Assembly: GCF_029360645.1 (NCBI RefSeq)
Contig: NZ_JARDUA010000001.1
Location: 806,001 to 870,000, forward strand
Length of the DNA stretch: 64,000 bases
DNA from: Pontibacter litorisediminis
GTDB lineage: Bacteria > Bacteroidota > Bacteroidia > Cytophagales > Hymenobacteraceae
Direction: 5' to 3'
The notes under the pieces were generated by a model. The model was not told the origin of the DNA, made no database searches, and saw only the letters and a program-made list of their open reading frames with translations. Each line of letters begins with the position of its first letter. Positions within the stretch are counted from its first letter, which is position 1. The position numbers and the translations under genes are program-made. Shown here piece by piece: positions 53,008 through 62,448 of the stretch.

Positions 53008-54468
53008 TCAGGTTTTTCTGTAGGATTGAAACGAAAAGTAAAACACCAACAGGTAGCCCAGCGCCAGCATGCTATGGAAGATAAGCAAGCTATACTCCTG
53101 CTGGACCACGCTCCAGGCCGCCACCCCCAGAAACAGCAGGCCCAGCAGCCCCTCCAGGTAGGTGGTAAAGGGTATCTGCAGGCTGCGGTAAAAGTTATCC
53201 TGCCACCTTTGCTGCCGCCCCTCCAGGTTAAATTTTGGTGTCCGGATAAACGCCGATTTACGCCCAGTCCAGCCTTCCCACACCGCCACGGCGTTGTGCA
53301 GCGCCAGCCCCATAGACAGCGACAGGAACAGCGGGAAGTATACAAGAAAGCTTCCTTTGCGGCCAGGTGCTTTACCAAGAGCATCCGCCTGGAAGTACAC
53401 CAAGCTAATCACGAGAAAACTGAACAGCATAACGGCCGCCACCTGAAAAGCCTGCACCGGAAGCAGGTGGTGCACCTTGGCCCACAACAACGGCACGCTA
53501 GCCAGCGAAGCCAGCAACACCGCCACAAACACCGCGCTGTTGAGCAGGTGCGCCAGCGCGTGGCACTTTGTCTGCAGCGTTTTTTCAGAGCGCAACACTG
53601 CGCCCAAGTGCTTTACCGCCGACTCTGCCCCGCCTTTGGTCCAACGGAACTGCTGCGATTTCAAGGCACTCATCACAGGCGGTAGTTCCGCCGGCGACTC
53701 CACTTCAGGCATGTATAAAAACCGCCAGCCCTTCAGCTGGGCACGGTAACTCAGGTCCAGGTCTTCGGTTAAGGTGTCGTCCTGCCAGTTGCCGGCGTTC
53801 AATATGGTTGTCTTGCGCCACACCCCGCCAGTACCGTTAAAGTTGATGAAGGCTTGCTGGCTGTTGCGGCCCACCTGCTCCACAAAAAAGTGTGCGTCCA
53901 GCGCCAGCGCCTGCAGCCGGGTAAGTACGGAATACCCTTTGTTCAGATGCGCCCAACGGGTTTGCACCATACCTAGTTTAGCATCCGCAAAGTAGGGAAC
54001 CGTTTTTTTCAAGAACAGCGGGTCCGGCACAAAATCGGCATCAAAAATGGCGATAAACTCTCCTGTTGCTAGCTCCAAACCATACTTTAAAGCGCCCGCC
54101 TTAAAACCGCTGCGGTCCGGCCTCCGGATGTGCCGCAGGCTCAGGTGCGGATACTGCTGTACCTTCTGTTGGATAAGTGCGGTGGTCTCGTCGTCGCTGT
54201 CGTCGAGCAATTGTATCTCCAGCTTTTGGGCAGGGTAGTCTAAAGCGGCCACGGCATCTATCAGCCGCTCCACCACGTACTTCTCGTTATATACCGGCAG
54301 CTGCACCGTTACCCGTGGCCATACCTGGGGTGTTGGTGGCGCATGCTTCCTCTGCCCCAGAAAAAGGCGGAAACGGTAGAGCAGGTGCGCTTGCGCCAGG
54401 CTGTATAAAAATACAAACAGCATGGAGAGGCCATATAACGCCACGCACAGTATCAGCAGCACCTTCAT
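53008..54468 (-). CDS. Family 2 glycosyltransferase, processive cellulose-synthase-like
   Basis: A 486-residue membrane glycosyltransferase. An N-terminal hydrophobic helix (about 3-27) precedes the catalytic domain with VTVQLPVYNEKYVVERL, LLDDSDDET, the DAD motif at 143-145, TEDLDLS at 234-240 and QQFRW at 272-276, the D,D,D,QxxRW pattern of GT2 processive enzymes. Four or five C-terminal helices follow. It should make a cell-envelope polysaccharide or glycolipid. Its ATG shares one base with the stop of the polyferredoxin gene (TGATG), which points to translational coupling. Confidence 0.92.
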   Translation of the reverse strand: MKVLLILCVALYGLSMLFVFLYSLAQAHLLYRFRLFLGQRKHAPPTPQVWPRVTVQLPVYNEKYVVERLIDAVAALDYPAQKLEIQLLDDSDDETTALIQQKVQQYPHLSLRHIRRPDRSGFKAGALKYGLELATGEFIAIFDADFVPDPLFLKKTVPYFADAKLGMVQTRWAHLNKGYSVLTRLQALALDAHFFVEQVGRNSQQAFINFNGTGGVWRKTTILNAGNWQDDTLTEDLDLSYRAQLKGWRFLYMPEVESPAELPPVMSALKSQQFRWTKGGAESAVKHLGAVLRSEKTLQTKCHALAHLLNSAVFVAVLLASLASVPLLWAKVHHLLPVQAFQVAAVMLFSFLVISLVYFQADALGKAPGRKGSFLVYFPLFLSLSMGLALHNAVAVWEGWTGRKSAFIRTPKFNLEGRQQRWQDNFYRSLQIPFTTYLEGLLGLLFLGVAAWSVVQQEYSLLIFHSMLALGYLLVFYFSFQSYRKT

Positions 54469-56012
54469 CAGTTCAGTACCTTAATCGAGTCATTTCCTGT
54501 CAGCACAGGGATGTCCGTAATCCGGCCTTGCTCAGGGCCATTCTCCAGTTTTAACACGCCCCTAGGGCAAACGGTAGCGCAAATACCGCAGCCAACACAG
54601 GACGCCCGCACCACGTTCTGTCCGCGCTGCGCGTACCAGCGCACATCGATACCCATCTCGCAGTAGGTAGAGCAGTTGCCGCAGGAGATGCATTGCCCGC
54701 CGTTGGTCGTGATCCGGAACCTGGACTTATAGCGCTGCACGATGCCAATGTAGGCCGCCAACGGACAGCCATAGCGGCACCATACGCGGTTGCCCATCAA
54801 GGGGTAAAAGCCCACGCCGATCACCCCGGCAAAAGCTGAGCCTATCAGAAAGCCATACCATTGGTGCAGCACGCCGGTAGACTGCTTCAGCAGGGCAAAC
54901 TCTACAAAATAGTTGGCGATGGTAAGCAGGGTGATGACTGTAATGATGACAAGTATGGGATAAACCATCCACCGCTCCACCTTCCAAGCTTTTAATGATT
55001 TGTCGGAGAGATGACGGTACGGATCTCCGGCCGTTTCGGCCAGGCCACCGCAGCCGCACACCCAGCTGCAGTACCAGCGCTTGCCGTAGAAGTACGTGAA
55101 CAGCGGCACGCCCAGAACAATAAGGATGATTCCCCAGATGAACATGAACATGCCTACGCTGCCGCTGCCCAGCATGCTGGCAACACTGTAATCGAAGAAG
55201 AAGTCGTAGTCGAGGGGCCAGATGTTCTTCAGGTCCTGCCACGGGTAATTCAGCAACACCAGGATCTCCGGCAGCAAAAAGGCAAAACTCAGCTGGAAAA
55301 ATATGACTGACGATGTACGCACCAGTTGGTAGTTGTTGCCCTTGTACTTTCGGAACATGCGCACGCCCATCACCACAATGGCTAAAGTATAAAGGGTGCC
55401 GTAGAAAAACCATTGGCTGGCCGGACCTCCCGACAAAGCATAACTCAGCGGATCCACGAGCAAGGTCCAGTTAACGATGTACTCCGGGTACCAATACAGC
55501 ACCACATAAATGGCCGTGAGGTACAGGCCAATGGTGATGCCTATTATGCCGCGCGATTTGTTGGAGGAGAACATGATGCCGTTGTTCCGCACCCCGGCAG
55601 GCTCGCCCCGGTGTTGCGGCAGGATGTAGAGTAAAGCTCCTGCTGCTCCCAGTACCACGGTCAGGAGCAGCAGGAGGAGTTTGTTGTTCTCTACAAAACC
55701 CTGGCTGGCCACCTTGGTCAGGGCAAAGGCATAGTCGTCCCAGATTACCCGGTCCCACTGCTTGCTCCGTTGCTGCTCTTCGTTATAATTATCAAGGTAG
55801 CGGTTAAAATCGGTGGCGAATGCGAAGCTGGAAGTATACGTTTTTCCCAGCATCGGCTGCAACTCCTGCTGCAGCACCTCTACATGCTCCGGCTTAATGT
55901 GCTGCTGCAGCTGTTGTTCTGTTAGCTGGAACTGCCCCATAAAGAGCAATGCATTGAACAACAACAACGCCACCAGGAAGACACCTACCCCTATTTTTTG
56001 AATTAACTTCAT
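54468..56012 (-). CDS. Membrane polyferredoxin, NosR-like 4Fe-4S protein
   Basis: A 514-residue inner-membrane protein. After a first helix and a periplasmic segment (about 30-105), several helices lead to CSWVCGCG (C315, C319, C321) and CRYGCP (C412, C416), both typical of NosR/NapH/CcoG-type proteins. The C-terminal ferredoxin domain has two full 4Fe-4S sites: C441, C444, C447, C451 and C472, C475, C478, C482. It likely passes electrons across or along the membrane, probably to or from the flavoprotein encoded just upstream. It overlaps the GT2 gene by one base. Confidence 0.92.
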   Translation of the reverse strand: MKLIQKIGVGVFLVALLLFNALLFMGQFQLTEQQLQQHIKPEHVEVLQQELQPMLGKTYTSSFAFATDFNRYLDNYNEEQQRSKQWDRVIWDDYAFALTKVASQGFVENNKLLLLLLTVVLGAAGALLYILPQHRGEPAGVRNNGIMFSSNKSRGIIGITIGLYLTAIYVVLYWYPEYIVNWTLLVDPLSYALSGGPASQWFFYGTLYTLAIVVMGVRMFRKYKGNNYQLVRTSSVIFFQLSFAFLLPEILVLLNYPWQDLKNIWPLDYDFFFDYSVASMLGSGSVGMFMFIWGIILIVLGVPLFTYFYGKRWYCSWVCGCGGLAETAGDPYRHLSDKSLKAWKVERWMVYPILVIITVITLLTIANYFVEFALLKQSTGVLHQWYGFLIGSAFAGVIGVGFYPLMGNRVWCRYGCPLAAYIGIVQRYKSRFRITTNGGQCISCGNCSTYCEMGIDVRWYAQRGQNVVRASCVGCGICATVCPRGVLKLENGPEQGRITDIPVLTGNDSIKVLN

Positions 56013-56021
56013 AAAATTCCT

Positions 56022-57407
56022 TTACCATCCCAGATACGACAGCAGCCCCTTCTTCTCTTTCTTCTCAGGCTCCAGACTTGTGCCGAACTGCTGGTTGTAA
56101 GCCTGCAGTATGTCGCGTTGATGTTTACTGTAAAATTCCGGATCAAAGTTGGCCTGGTGCAGTTTTACCAGCACCTCCTCCACCGTCCAATGTTCACGCA
56201 AAGCTTGGTCAAAAAAGTCGTGGCGCAGGCGCATTCCCAAACCGTTTACCCCATGCAGACGCTTATCGTTCCCGCTGAATAGCGTTCTAAAGGCTTCTTT
56301 GCCACTTGCATGCTCCCAATAAAAAGACTGAACCGGCTCATGCCACTTATTGGGCACCATGCCATAGGTTTGATACTCTATATCAAAGAATTTAGCGGAA
56401 TTAAACCACGGCCCAGGATTATACGCTACAGGCTCGTGCGTGAGGTTATGCGCCAAAGTTTCGCCATGCATGCGGCCGGTGTACCAGACCTGCTCCACAC
56501 TTTGCCGGTTTGGCAGCGGCACGCGGTATTCGGCACAATCGCCTATGGCAAACACATGGGGTATGTTGGTGGCAAAATACTGATCTACCAGAATACCTCT
56601 ATTTACTTCCAGCGGCGTGTTGCGCACCAGCTCAACATTCGGGTGCACCCCTATGGCCAGGCCTACGAACTGGCAGGGAATCTCTTCTCCCGCTGTCGTT
56701 ACGACCGCCTTCACCCGGCCAGTGCTATCGTCAATTATCTCTTTCAGTTCTGTCTGCAGGCGCAAATCTATGTCGTGCTCACGCATGTGCCGCATTACCA
56801 GTTCCGACTCTTCTTTGGGAAGTATGCTTCGCCAGAAAGCTTCTTCCCGCACCAGAAAAGTCACCGGAATGTTGCGGCTCAGGAGCATCTCCGCCATCTC
56901 AATGCCAATCAACCCGCCTCCTACAACCACAGCACGTTGGCAACTGGCGGTGCTCTCGTTCATCTTTTCCAGGTCCTGGTAGGTATACAGCCCCTGTACC
57001 CCCTGCAGCTCCTGGCCCGGCCACCCGAACCTATTGGGCTTAGAGCCAAGCGCCAGAATCAGGATATCATACGGTAACGGCTCCAGTTGCTGTAGCTGCA
57101 GCTCCTTTTTCCCGAAATCTATACTTGTCACCCAATCGTGCACCAGGTTCAGGCGGTTCTTCTCCCAGAACCAGTCTTCGTAGGGCTTGGTGTGCTCATA
57201 CTTGAGCTGGCCCATGTAAATGTACATCAGTGCGGTGCGGGAGAAGAAATGCTTGGTTTCGCCAGAGATAATGGTGATGTGCGCCTCACTATCACGCTTG
57301 CGGATGTGGCGCGCGCAGGTAACACCCGAGATGCCGTTGCCGATGATAACGATGCGGCGGCCCGCGGTCCGGATGCAAAAATCAGCTGTTGGCTCTGTTC
57401 CTTTCAT
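56022..57407 (-). CDS. NAD(P)/FAD-dependent oxidoreductase, NirB-like flavoprotein
   Basis: A 461-residue flavoprotein of the pyridine-nucleotide-disulfide oxidoreductase class. FAD-binding IVIIGNGISGVTCARHI is near the N-terminus, NAD-binding VVVGGGLIGIEMAEML follows in the middle, and HVFAIGDCAEY closes the FAD site. The fold resembles the reductase part of NirB or nitric-oxide reductases. The C-terminal ~100 residues form an extra domain (YWEHASGKEAFRTLFSG). It sits 9 bases before the polyferredoxin gene, so the two probably work as a redox pair. Confidence 0.92.
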   Translation of the reverse strand: MKGTEPTADFCIRTAGRRIVIIGNGISGVTCARHIRKRDSEAHITIISGETKHFFSRTALMYIYMGQLKYEHTKPYEDWFWEKNRLNLVHDWVTSIDFGKKELQLQQLEPLPYDILILALGSKPNRFGWPGQELQGVQGLYTYQDLEKMNESTASCQRAVVVGGGLIGIEMAEMLLSRNIPVTFLVREEAFWRSILPKEESELVMRHMREHDIDLRLQTELKEIIDDSTGRVKAVVTTAGEEIPCQFVGLAIGVHPNVELVRNTPLEVNRGILVDQYFATNIPHVFAIGDCAEYRVPLPNRQSVEQVWYTGRMHGETLAHNLTHEPVAYNPGPWFNSAKFFDIEYQTYGMVPNKWHEPVQSFYWEHASGKEAFRTLFSGNDKRLHGVNGLGMRLRHDFFDQALREHWTVEEVLVKLHQANFDPEFYSKHQRDILQAYNQQFGTSLEPEKKEKKGLLSYLGW

Positions 57408-57860
57408 TTTGCTGCGCTGGTGGCTGGTGTGGCAAAAGATGGCTTACTTCTCAAATTTACCTTAAATTAGTGGTAGGACAGCATCTGTTTACACTTTTGT
57501 CTTCCTGCAAGGCCCCTGTGGGCAAGCCTCCCGGCTTAGCCACCGGGGTAAGGCGCCTCTGTTGCTAATGATTCTTTTGGCATCACAGCTCCTTTTAAAC
57601 CCAACTAGACACTGTTCTTGTACCTATAAGCGAGGCGCCTGTATCTTATACCCTGAAGCAGGATGTATAGTAAAGCAGGAAGAGGGGTAAATTGTTGAGC
57701 CGCCCGCAAAGGATTTTATCCGGACCAACCGGATGCGGGTGGATGGTATAACAAGGGCAACGGCGGTTAAAGGCTAATCCAGCCAACCTGGCACAACATC
57801 TCACACGACTGACCTTGGCTAAGGCTTCAGGGGGCAAAACAGCCTGCTCAACAGCATGGC
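57408..57860. other. Gap upstream of the flavoprotein operon
   Basis: These 453 bases lie between the flavoprotein start and the histidine kinase stop. Near the flavoprotein is a -7 element at 57452-57459. Further on there is a small stem (ATCCGG/CCGGAT, about 57719-57732) and two copies of an AGGCGCC word around 57551 and 57634. No gene is supported. Confidence 0.4.
57452..57459 (-). promoter_or_regulatory. -7 element for the flavoprotein-polyferredoxin-GT2 operon
   Basis: On the minus strand TAAATTTG matches TAnnTTTG and lies 44 bases before the ATG at 57407. A -33 TTTG is not found at the expected distance. Confidence 0.55.
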
Positions 57861-59387
57861 TTATACTTTCAGCCTGATCGTGAAGGTACTGCCCTGGCCT
57901 TCGGTGCTTTGCAGGTCTATGTCGCCGCCGTTGTTCTGCACAATGCGCTTGACGATGTACAGACCGATGCCGGTGCCCTTTACATGGGCATGCAGGCGCT
58001 TGAACAGCTCGAACACCCTGTGCTTTTTCGACTCTGGGATGCCGAGGCCATTGTCCTTCACCTGCAGGTAAAAGTTACTTTCCTGCTGCCAGGTTTTAAT
58101 GCAAATGCGTGGGGTGCGGTCCGGGGAGCGGTACTTAATGGCATTGCTGATGAGGTTGTAAAGTATACTCTTGAAGTTGCGCTTGGAAAAGTATAGCTGC
58201 GGTGCTCCGCTGGCATCCAGCTCCACCACCGCATCGGCAGCACTTACTTCAAAAGAAATCAGCTCCTTTACCTCTTCCACCAGGCGCTCAACCCGTAGCA
58301 GGGAGGCTTCCTGCTCAAAGCTTTTCTGGATACGCGCCACCTCCGTCAGGTCCTCCACCGTGTTCTTAAAACGCTGCACCGATGCCTTTATATGCTCCAG
58401 TTCAGCGGTCACCTCCTGCTTTTGATCCCCCAGGCTGTCCTCCAGCAGCTCCACCAGCCCTTCGATGTTGAGGATCGGCGACTTGAGGTCGTGGGAGGCA
58501 GTGTACACAAAGGTATCCAGGTCGGCATTCAGCCGCTTCAGGTTGGTGTTCATACGCTCCAGCTCCTCCAGATGCGCCTGCGTGCGCTGTTGCGAGCGTG
58601 TGGCTTCGGTAATGTCGTTGATGATGAGGATGCGGAAGTTCTCCCGGTTGCGGTCATCCACCTCCGCCAGCGACATCTCCAGGTACTTTGTGCCCGACTC
58701 CAGCGCCAGCTCAAACACCCGCTTCGGCTCAGAGAGGGGCTCCTGGTTCACGAATTGCTGCACCATTGGCTGTGTCTGCTCTGGGAACAGCTGCAGCAAC
58801 GGCCCAGCCAGTATCTCGCGCTCTGACTTATCAAACAGCTGTGCCGCATAGGCATTGATGGTAAGCACTTTCCCGTACTTGGAGATGAGGGCGGCCCCGA
58901 TAGGTGCCTCCTCCAGCACCCGGGCGGTGTAATCCCCGCGCACTTTCTCCAATGCGGACACGCTGAAGTCCAGGTCCGGGCCAATGGCTTTGCGCAGGCT
59001 TTGGAAACTGCGCCGCTGCTCGGTGCGCTGCACTGCGTCCTGCACCATTCCCGCTAACCCCTCCTGCACCTGGTTCGATACGCACATCACGGTAGGGCCT
59101 ACAAACGGAGAGAACTGCAGCGACTGCTTTACCCGCACGAAGTTTCGCTCATCATTGATCAGAAGCACGGAGAGGTACTTATCACGGGCATACGCCTCCT
59201 GCGCCACCCGCACGGGGTTGTTTGTCTCCTCCCCCACCAGCAGCACACTGTACTTTTTCAGGTTACCGTCCATCCGGCGCACCTCTCCTTCCGCCACCTG
59301 ATGAAACGACAGGCCCTGCTGCTGCAAGTGCTTTTGCAGCAGCGCGAGTGTAGAAGTGTGCAGCCCAGTGTACAGGATCTCCGCCAT
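57861..59387 (-). CDS. Sensor histidine kinase with degenerate receiver and PAS domain
   Basis: A 508-residue soluble kinase. Residues 1 to about 120 look like a receiver (response-regulator) fold, but the phosphoacceptor strand reads LLVGEET (E53/E54) without the usual aspartate, so it is probably a pseudo-receiver. A PAS domain follows (about 152-265), then a HisKA domain with H299 (YTASHDLKSP) and a HATPase domain with NLISNAIKYRS, DNGLGIP and GTGIGLYIVKRIV. It has no transmembrane helix and no response regulator nearby. It starts 6 bases after the acyl-CoA dehydrogenase stop, so the two are cotranscribed. Confidence 0.93.
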   Translation of the reverse strand: MAEILYTGLHTSTLALLQKHLQQQGLSFHQVAEGEVRRMDGNLKKYSVLLVGEETNNPVRVAQEAYARDKYLSVLLINDERNFVRVKQSLQFSPFVGPTVMCVSNQVQEGLAGMVQDAVQRTEQRRSFQSLRKAIGPDLDFSVSALEKVRGDYTARVLEEAPIGAALISKYGKVLTINAYAAQLFDKSEREILAGPLLQLFPEQTQPMVQQFVNQEPLSEPKRVFELALESGTKYLEMSLAEVDDRNRENFRILIINDITEATRSQQRTQAHLEELERMNTNLKRLNADLDTFVYTASHDLKSPILNIEGLVELLEDSLGDQKQEVTAELEHIKASVQRFKNTVEDLTEVARIQKSFEQEASLLRVERLVEEVKELISFEVSAADAVVELDASGAPQLYFSKRNFKSILYNLISNAIKYRSPDRTPRICIKTWQQESNFYLQVKDNGLGIPESKKHRVFELFKRLHAHVKGTGIGLYIVKRIVQNNGGDIDLQSTEGQGSTFTIRLKV

Positions 59388-59393
59388 AGGTGT

Positions 59394-60548
59394 TTAACTA
59401 TCAAGAATCGGTTGCTCCAGCAGGGCGCGGCCCAGCCAGGTATACAGTAAATCAGTGGTAGGCGCCATCACATGGGCAGCGCGGGCATCACGCAACAACA
59501 CTTCCAGCCGGGAGTTTTCGCGGTAGGCTATTCCGCCGGCCAGGGTCATGGCTTCGTTCACGACCTCCACGGCACAGGTAGCTACCTCCGCTTTAGACGA
59601 GATGATGGAAAGCACCGCCATTGGGTCGCCGCTATCGTACTGGCGGCAGGCGTGGTACACGAGCTGGCGCGTTCGCTCCACCTTCGCCCACAGGGTGCCC
59701 AGGCGGTGCTGCAGCAACTGGTTTTGGTTCAGCGACATGCCGGTGTGGCGGTACGAACGGTGCATCAGGTGTTCCCGGGCCTCGTTAAATGCCGCCTGGG
59801 CCACCCCCAGGTACGTTCCGGACATAGCCGTTAAGAAGTACGGCGCCACCACCTGGAACACATACCACAGTTGGTCGCCCTGTTGGCCGAGCAGGTTTTG
59901 CGATGGGATGAGCACATCGTTCAGGGCAAGGCTGCGCGAGGAATTGCCGCGCATGCCAATGCCGCCCCATTCCGGCCCCCACCCCAGGCCTTCGCGGTTG
60001 GCCTCCACCACCACACAGGAGAACTCGTGCTGCATGGCCTCCGGGTCTACCCCCATCGTGGAGATAACGTAAGAATCTGCCTTGCTACCGTTTGTAACAA
60101 AGGTTTTCTCGCCCCGCAGCAGGAACTCACTCTCCGAAATCGACAGCAGCTGCGTTTGCGGAAAATAAAAATGCGCCCCGGTTCCCGGTTCGCTCAGGGC
60201 CAGCGTCGTCAGGTGCTCACCGGCGGCAATCGGCTCCAAAAAATGCTTCTTCTGGTATTCGGTAGCCTTAGCGGCGATCATGGCGGTGCCCACGCAGTGC
60301 ATGCCAAAGCAAAGCCCTGCAGAGGCCGATTCCTCCCCTAGTATCTCACAGGCCGAAGCCAGCCCCAGCAGCCCTTCGCCCATGCCGCCACTTTCCTGCG
60401 GCACCACAAAGCCTCCAAGCCCCGCTTGCTGCAGCCTGCGCATGCTTTGCTCCGGCCACCTCGCTTCCTTATCCATCGCCGGCGCCTCCTCCCGTACAGT
60501 GCTCTCTGCTATACTCCTGATTAGGTCCAGTGTCTTTGTACTTCTCAT
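59394..60548 (-). CDS. Acyl-CoA dehydrogenase family protein
   Basis: A 384-residue flavoenzyme with the acyl-CoA dehydrogenase three-domain plan. GGFVVPQESGGMGEGLLGL is in the helical N-terminal domain, ALSEPGTGAHF and GEKTFVTNGSKAD in the central beta domain, and the C-terminal helices end MTLAGGIAYRENSRLEVLLRDARAAHVMAP. The final segment is typical of the family. The true substrate could be an acyl-CoA or another flavin substrate, since the subgroup is diverse. It precedes the histidine kinase by 6 bases. Confidence 0.9.
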   Translation of the reverse strand: MRSTKTLDLIRSIAESTVREEAPAMDKEARWPEQSMRRLQQAGLGGFVVPQESGGMGEGLLGLASACEILGEESASAGLCFGMHCVGTAMIAAKATEYQKKHFLEPIAAGEHLTTLALSEPGTGAHFYFPQTQLLSISESEFLLRGEKTFVTNGSKADSYVISTMGVDPEAMQHEFSCVVVEANREGLGWGPEWGGIGMRGNSSRSLALNDVLIPSQNLLGQQGDQLWYVFQVVAPYFLTAMSGTYLGVAQAAFNEAREHLMHRSYRHTGMSLNQNQLLQHRLGTLWAKVERTRQLVYHACRQYDSGDPMAVLSIISSKAEVATCAVEVVNEAMTLAGGIAYRENSRLEVLLRDARAAHVMAPTTDLLYTWLGRALLEQPILDS

Positions 60549-60795
60549 GGCATGTTCTTAGGTTAGTGGCGATACAGGCTAAAGGTAAGCACTATAAAAG
60601 GATTGGCCACTATAATGCGCCCCGTTGCATGCTTTTATCGTTTTGGTGCCCAGACTCGTCCTCCCCATGATGGTGCATACTCCTGTTTGTACTTCCGTGA
60701 TACATCCGGAGGCTACAAATTTGCGCGAAACCACCCCACTGGTAGTATTACTGCTGCTTAATGTTTTTATTTACAGATTGATCAACAAAACTACT

Positions 60796-62448
60796 ATGAA
60801 ACTACGAAGTATAGCAAGCGGCCTTTGCCTGGTACTTGCCTCCTCGGCAGCCATGGCGCAGGCACCTGAGGTTCCGAAACGCGTCGCCAAGGCTATGGAA
60901 AAAGTAAAGCCAGCCGACATTCGCGCCCATATTGCCTACCTGGCTGATGACAAGTTGCTGGGCCGCAAGCCGGGCACGCCCGGGTACCAGATGGCCGTAG
61001 ACTATGTTACGGACCAGTTCAGGAAACTGCATGTGAAACCGGCCGGAGAGAACAACACGTACCTGCAAACGGTGCGGGTGCGCACCGCTTACACCAACCC
61101 GAACGCTACCATGCAGCTAACTGCCGACACAGCGGGCACTGTAGAGCTGGCGTATGGCAAGGACTTCACCATTTTCCCGAACGCAGGCCAGGAACAGGTG
61201 GACCTGGAGGCGCCCCTGGTGTTTGCCGGTTTCGGCATTAGCGCGCCGGACCTGAACTACGACGACTACGCAAACATTGATGCCAAAGGAAAAGTAGTGG
61301 TGATCGTACGCGGCACGCCAGAAGGCTTTCCTTCCACAGTGGCCTCTTACAGCACCGATTACCAAACCATTTTGAGCACCGCAGCCAAAAACGGGGCCGT
61401 AGGTGTGCTGGTCGCCTCCATGAACCCGAACGGCGGCCTACCCGATTTCTCATCCCGCGGGATGTCCAGCGTGATGGGCGCCGATGGGAAAGTGGCCGCC
61501 TCACGTAGCCATCAGGAAGAAATAAAACTGCTCGGGATGGTGCACTTTAATGTACTGCAAAAATTGCTGGCCACCTCCGGGCAGGACCTGCAGCAGGTAG
61601 CCGGCAGCCTCCGCAGCGGTACACCCGCCTCTACACCGCTTCCGTTTAGCATCAGCAGCAACTACAGCAACCGCTACGAGGATATCGAGACATACAACGT
61701 GGTGGGCAAAATCGAAGGCTCCGACCCGGTACTAAAGAACGAGTACGTGGTGCATAGCGCCCACCTCGACCACGTAGGCGTAGGCAAGCCAATCGATGGC
61801 GACTCGATCTACAACGGCGCCCACGACAATGCCTCCGGCGTCGCCAGTTTGCTGGAGATCGCCCGGTTATACGACAACCTAAAACAGAAACCGAAGCGAT
61901 CCATTCTGATCGTGATGGTAACGGCGGAAGAGATGGGCCTGCTGGGCTCTGCTTACTTTGCTAAATACCCTACCGTGCCTGCCAGCCAGCTGGTGGCTAA
62001 CGTGAATACCGACATGCCGACACTCATCGCGCCGCTGCTGGCGGTGGTGCCGCTGGGAGCCGCGCACTCGTCTTTGCAGGACGAGGTACAGCAGGCCAGC
62101 GAGTACCTGGGTTTGGATGTGGAGGAAGACCCGGAGCCGGAGCAGAACCGCTTCGTGCGCAGCGACCAGTACAGCTTTGTGGTGCAGGGCGTGCCGGCGC
62201 TTCACATCAAGTATGGCAACAAAACCGCCGACGGAAAAAACAACCTGGACGAGACCGTGAAAGTATGGCGCGAGAAATACTACCACAAACCGCAGGACAA
62301 CTTCGAGGGAGGCGTGTTTGATTTTAATGCCGCCAAGAAATACGTGCAGCTTAACTTCCTGATCGGCTACCTGGTGGCCCAGGACGCGCAAAGGCCCGAC
62401 TGGAAAGAAGGAGATTTCTTTGGCACCAGGTTTGGCCAGGCGAAGTAG
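60796..62448 (+). CDS. M28 family peptidase with PA domain
   Basis: A 550-residue exported aminopeptidase-like enzyme. The signal peptide is MKLRSIASGLCLVLASSAAMA. A PA insert occupies about 135-290 (LVFAGFGISAPDLNYDDYANI). Zinc ligands are seen in HSAHLDHVG, AHDNASG and the catalytic TAEEMGLLGS. The final ligand motif reads RSDQYSF, with Gln where many M28 members have His; related Bacteroidota sequences I recall share this. ATG 60796 begins the signal peptide; the open frame upstream to 60625 is not used. A terminator follows. Confidence 0.93.
   Translation: MKLRSIASGLCLVLASSAAMAQAPEVPKRVAKAMEKVKPADIRAHIAYLADDKLLGRKPGTPGYQMAVDYVTDQFRKLHVKPAGENNTYLQTVRVRTAYTNPNATMQLTADTAGTVELAYGKDFTIFPNAGQEQVDLEAPLVFAGFGISAPDLNYDDYANIDAKGKVVVIVRGTPEGFPSTVASYSTDYQTILSTAAKNGAVGVLVASMNPNGGLPDFSSRGMSSVMGADGKVAASRSHQEEIKLLGMVHFNVLQKLLATSGQDLQQVAGSLRSGTPASTPLPFSISSNYSNRYEDIETYNVVGKIEGSDPVLKNEYVVHSAHLDHVGVGKPIDGDSIYNGAHDNASGVASLLEIARLYDNLKQKPKRSILIVMVTAEEMGLLGSAYFAKYPTVPASQLVANVNTDMPTLIAPLLAVVPLGAAHSSLQDEVQQASEYLGLDVEEDPEPEQNRFVRSDQYSFVVQGVPALHIKYGNKTADGKNNLDETVKVWREKYYHKPQDNFEGGVFDFNAAKKYVQLNFLIGYLVAQDAQRPDWKEGDFFGTRFGQAK

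Noticed and set aside
57520..57570. Cobalamin-riboswitch-like wording (GCCACCGGGG)
   Set aside because: The core elements of the B12 riboswitch in the right order and spacing are missing.
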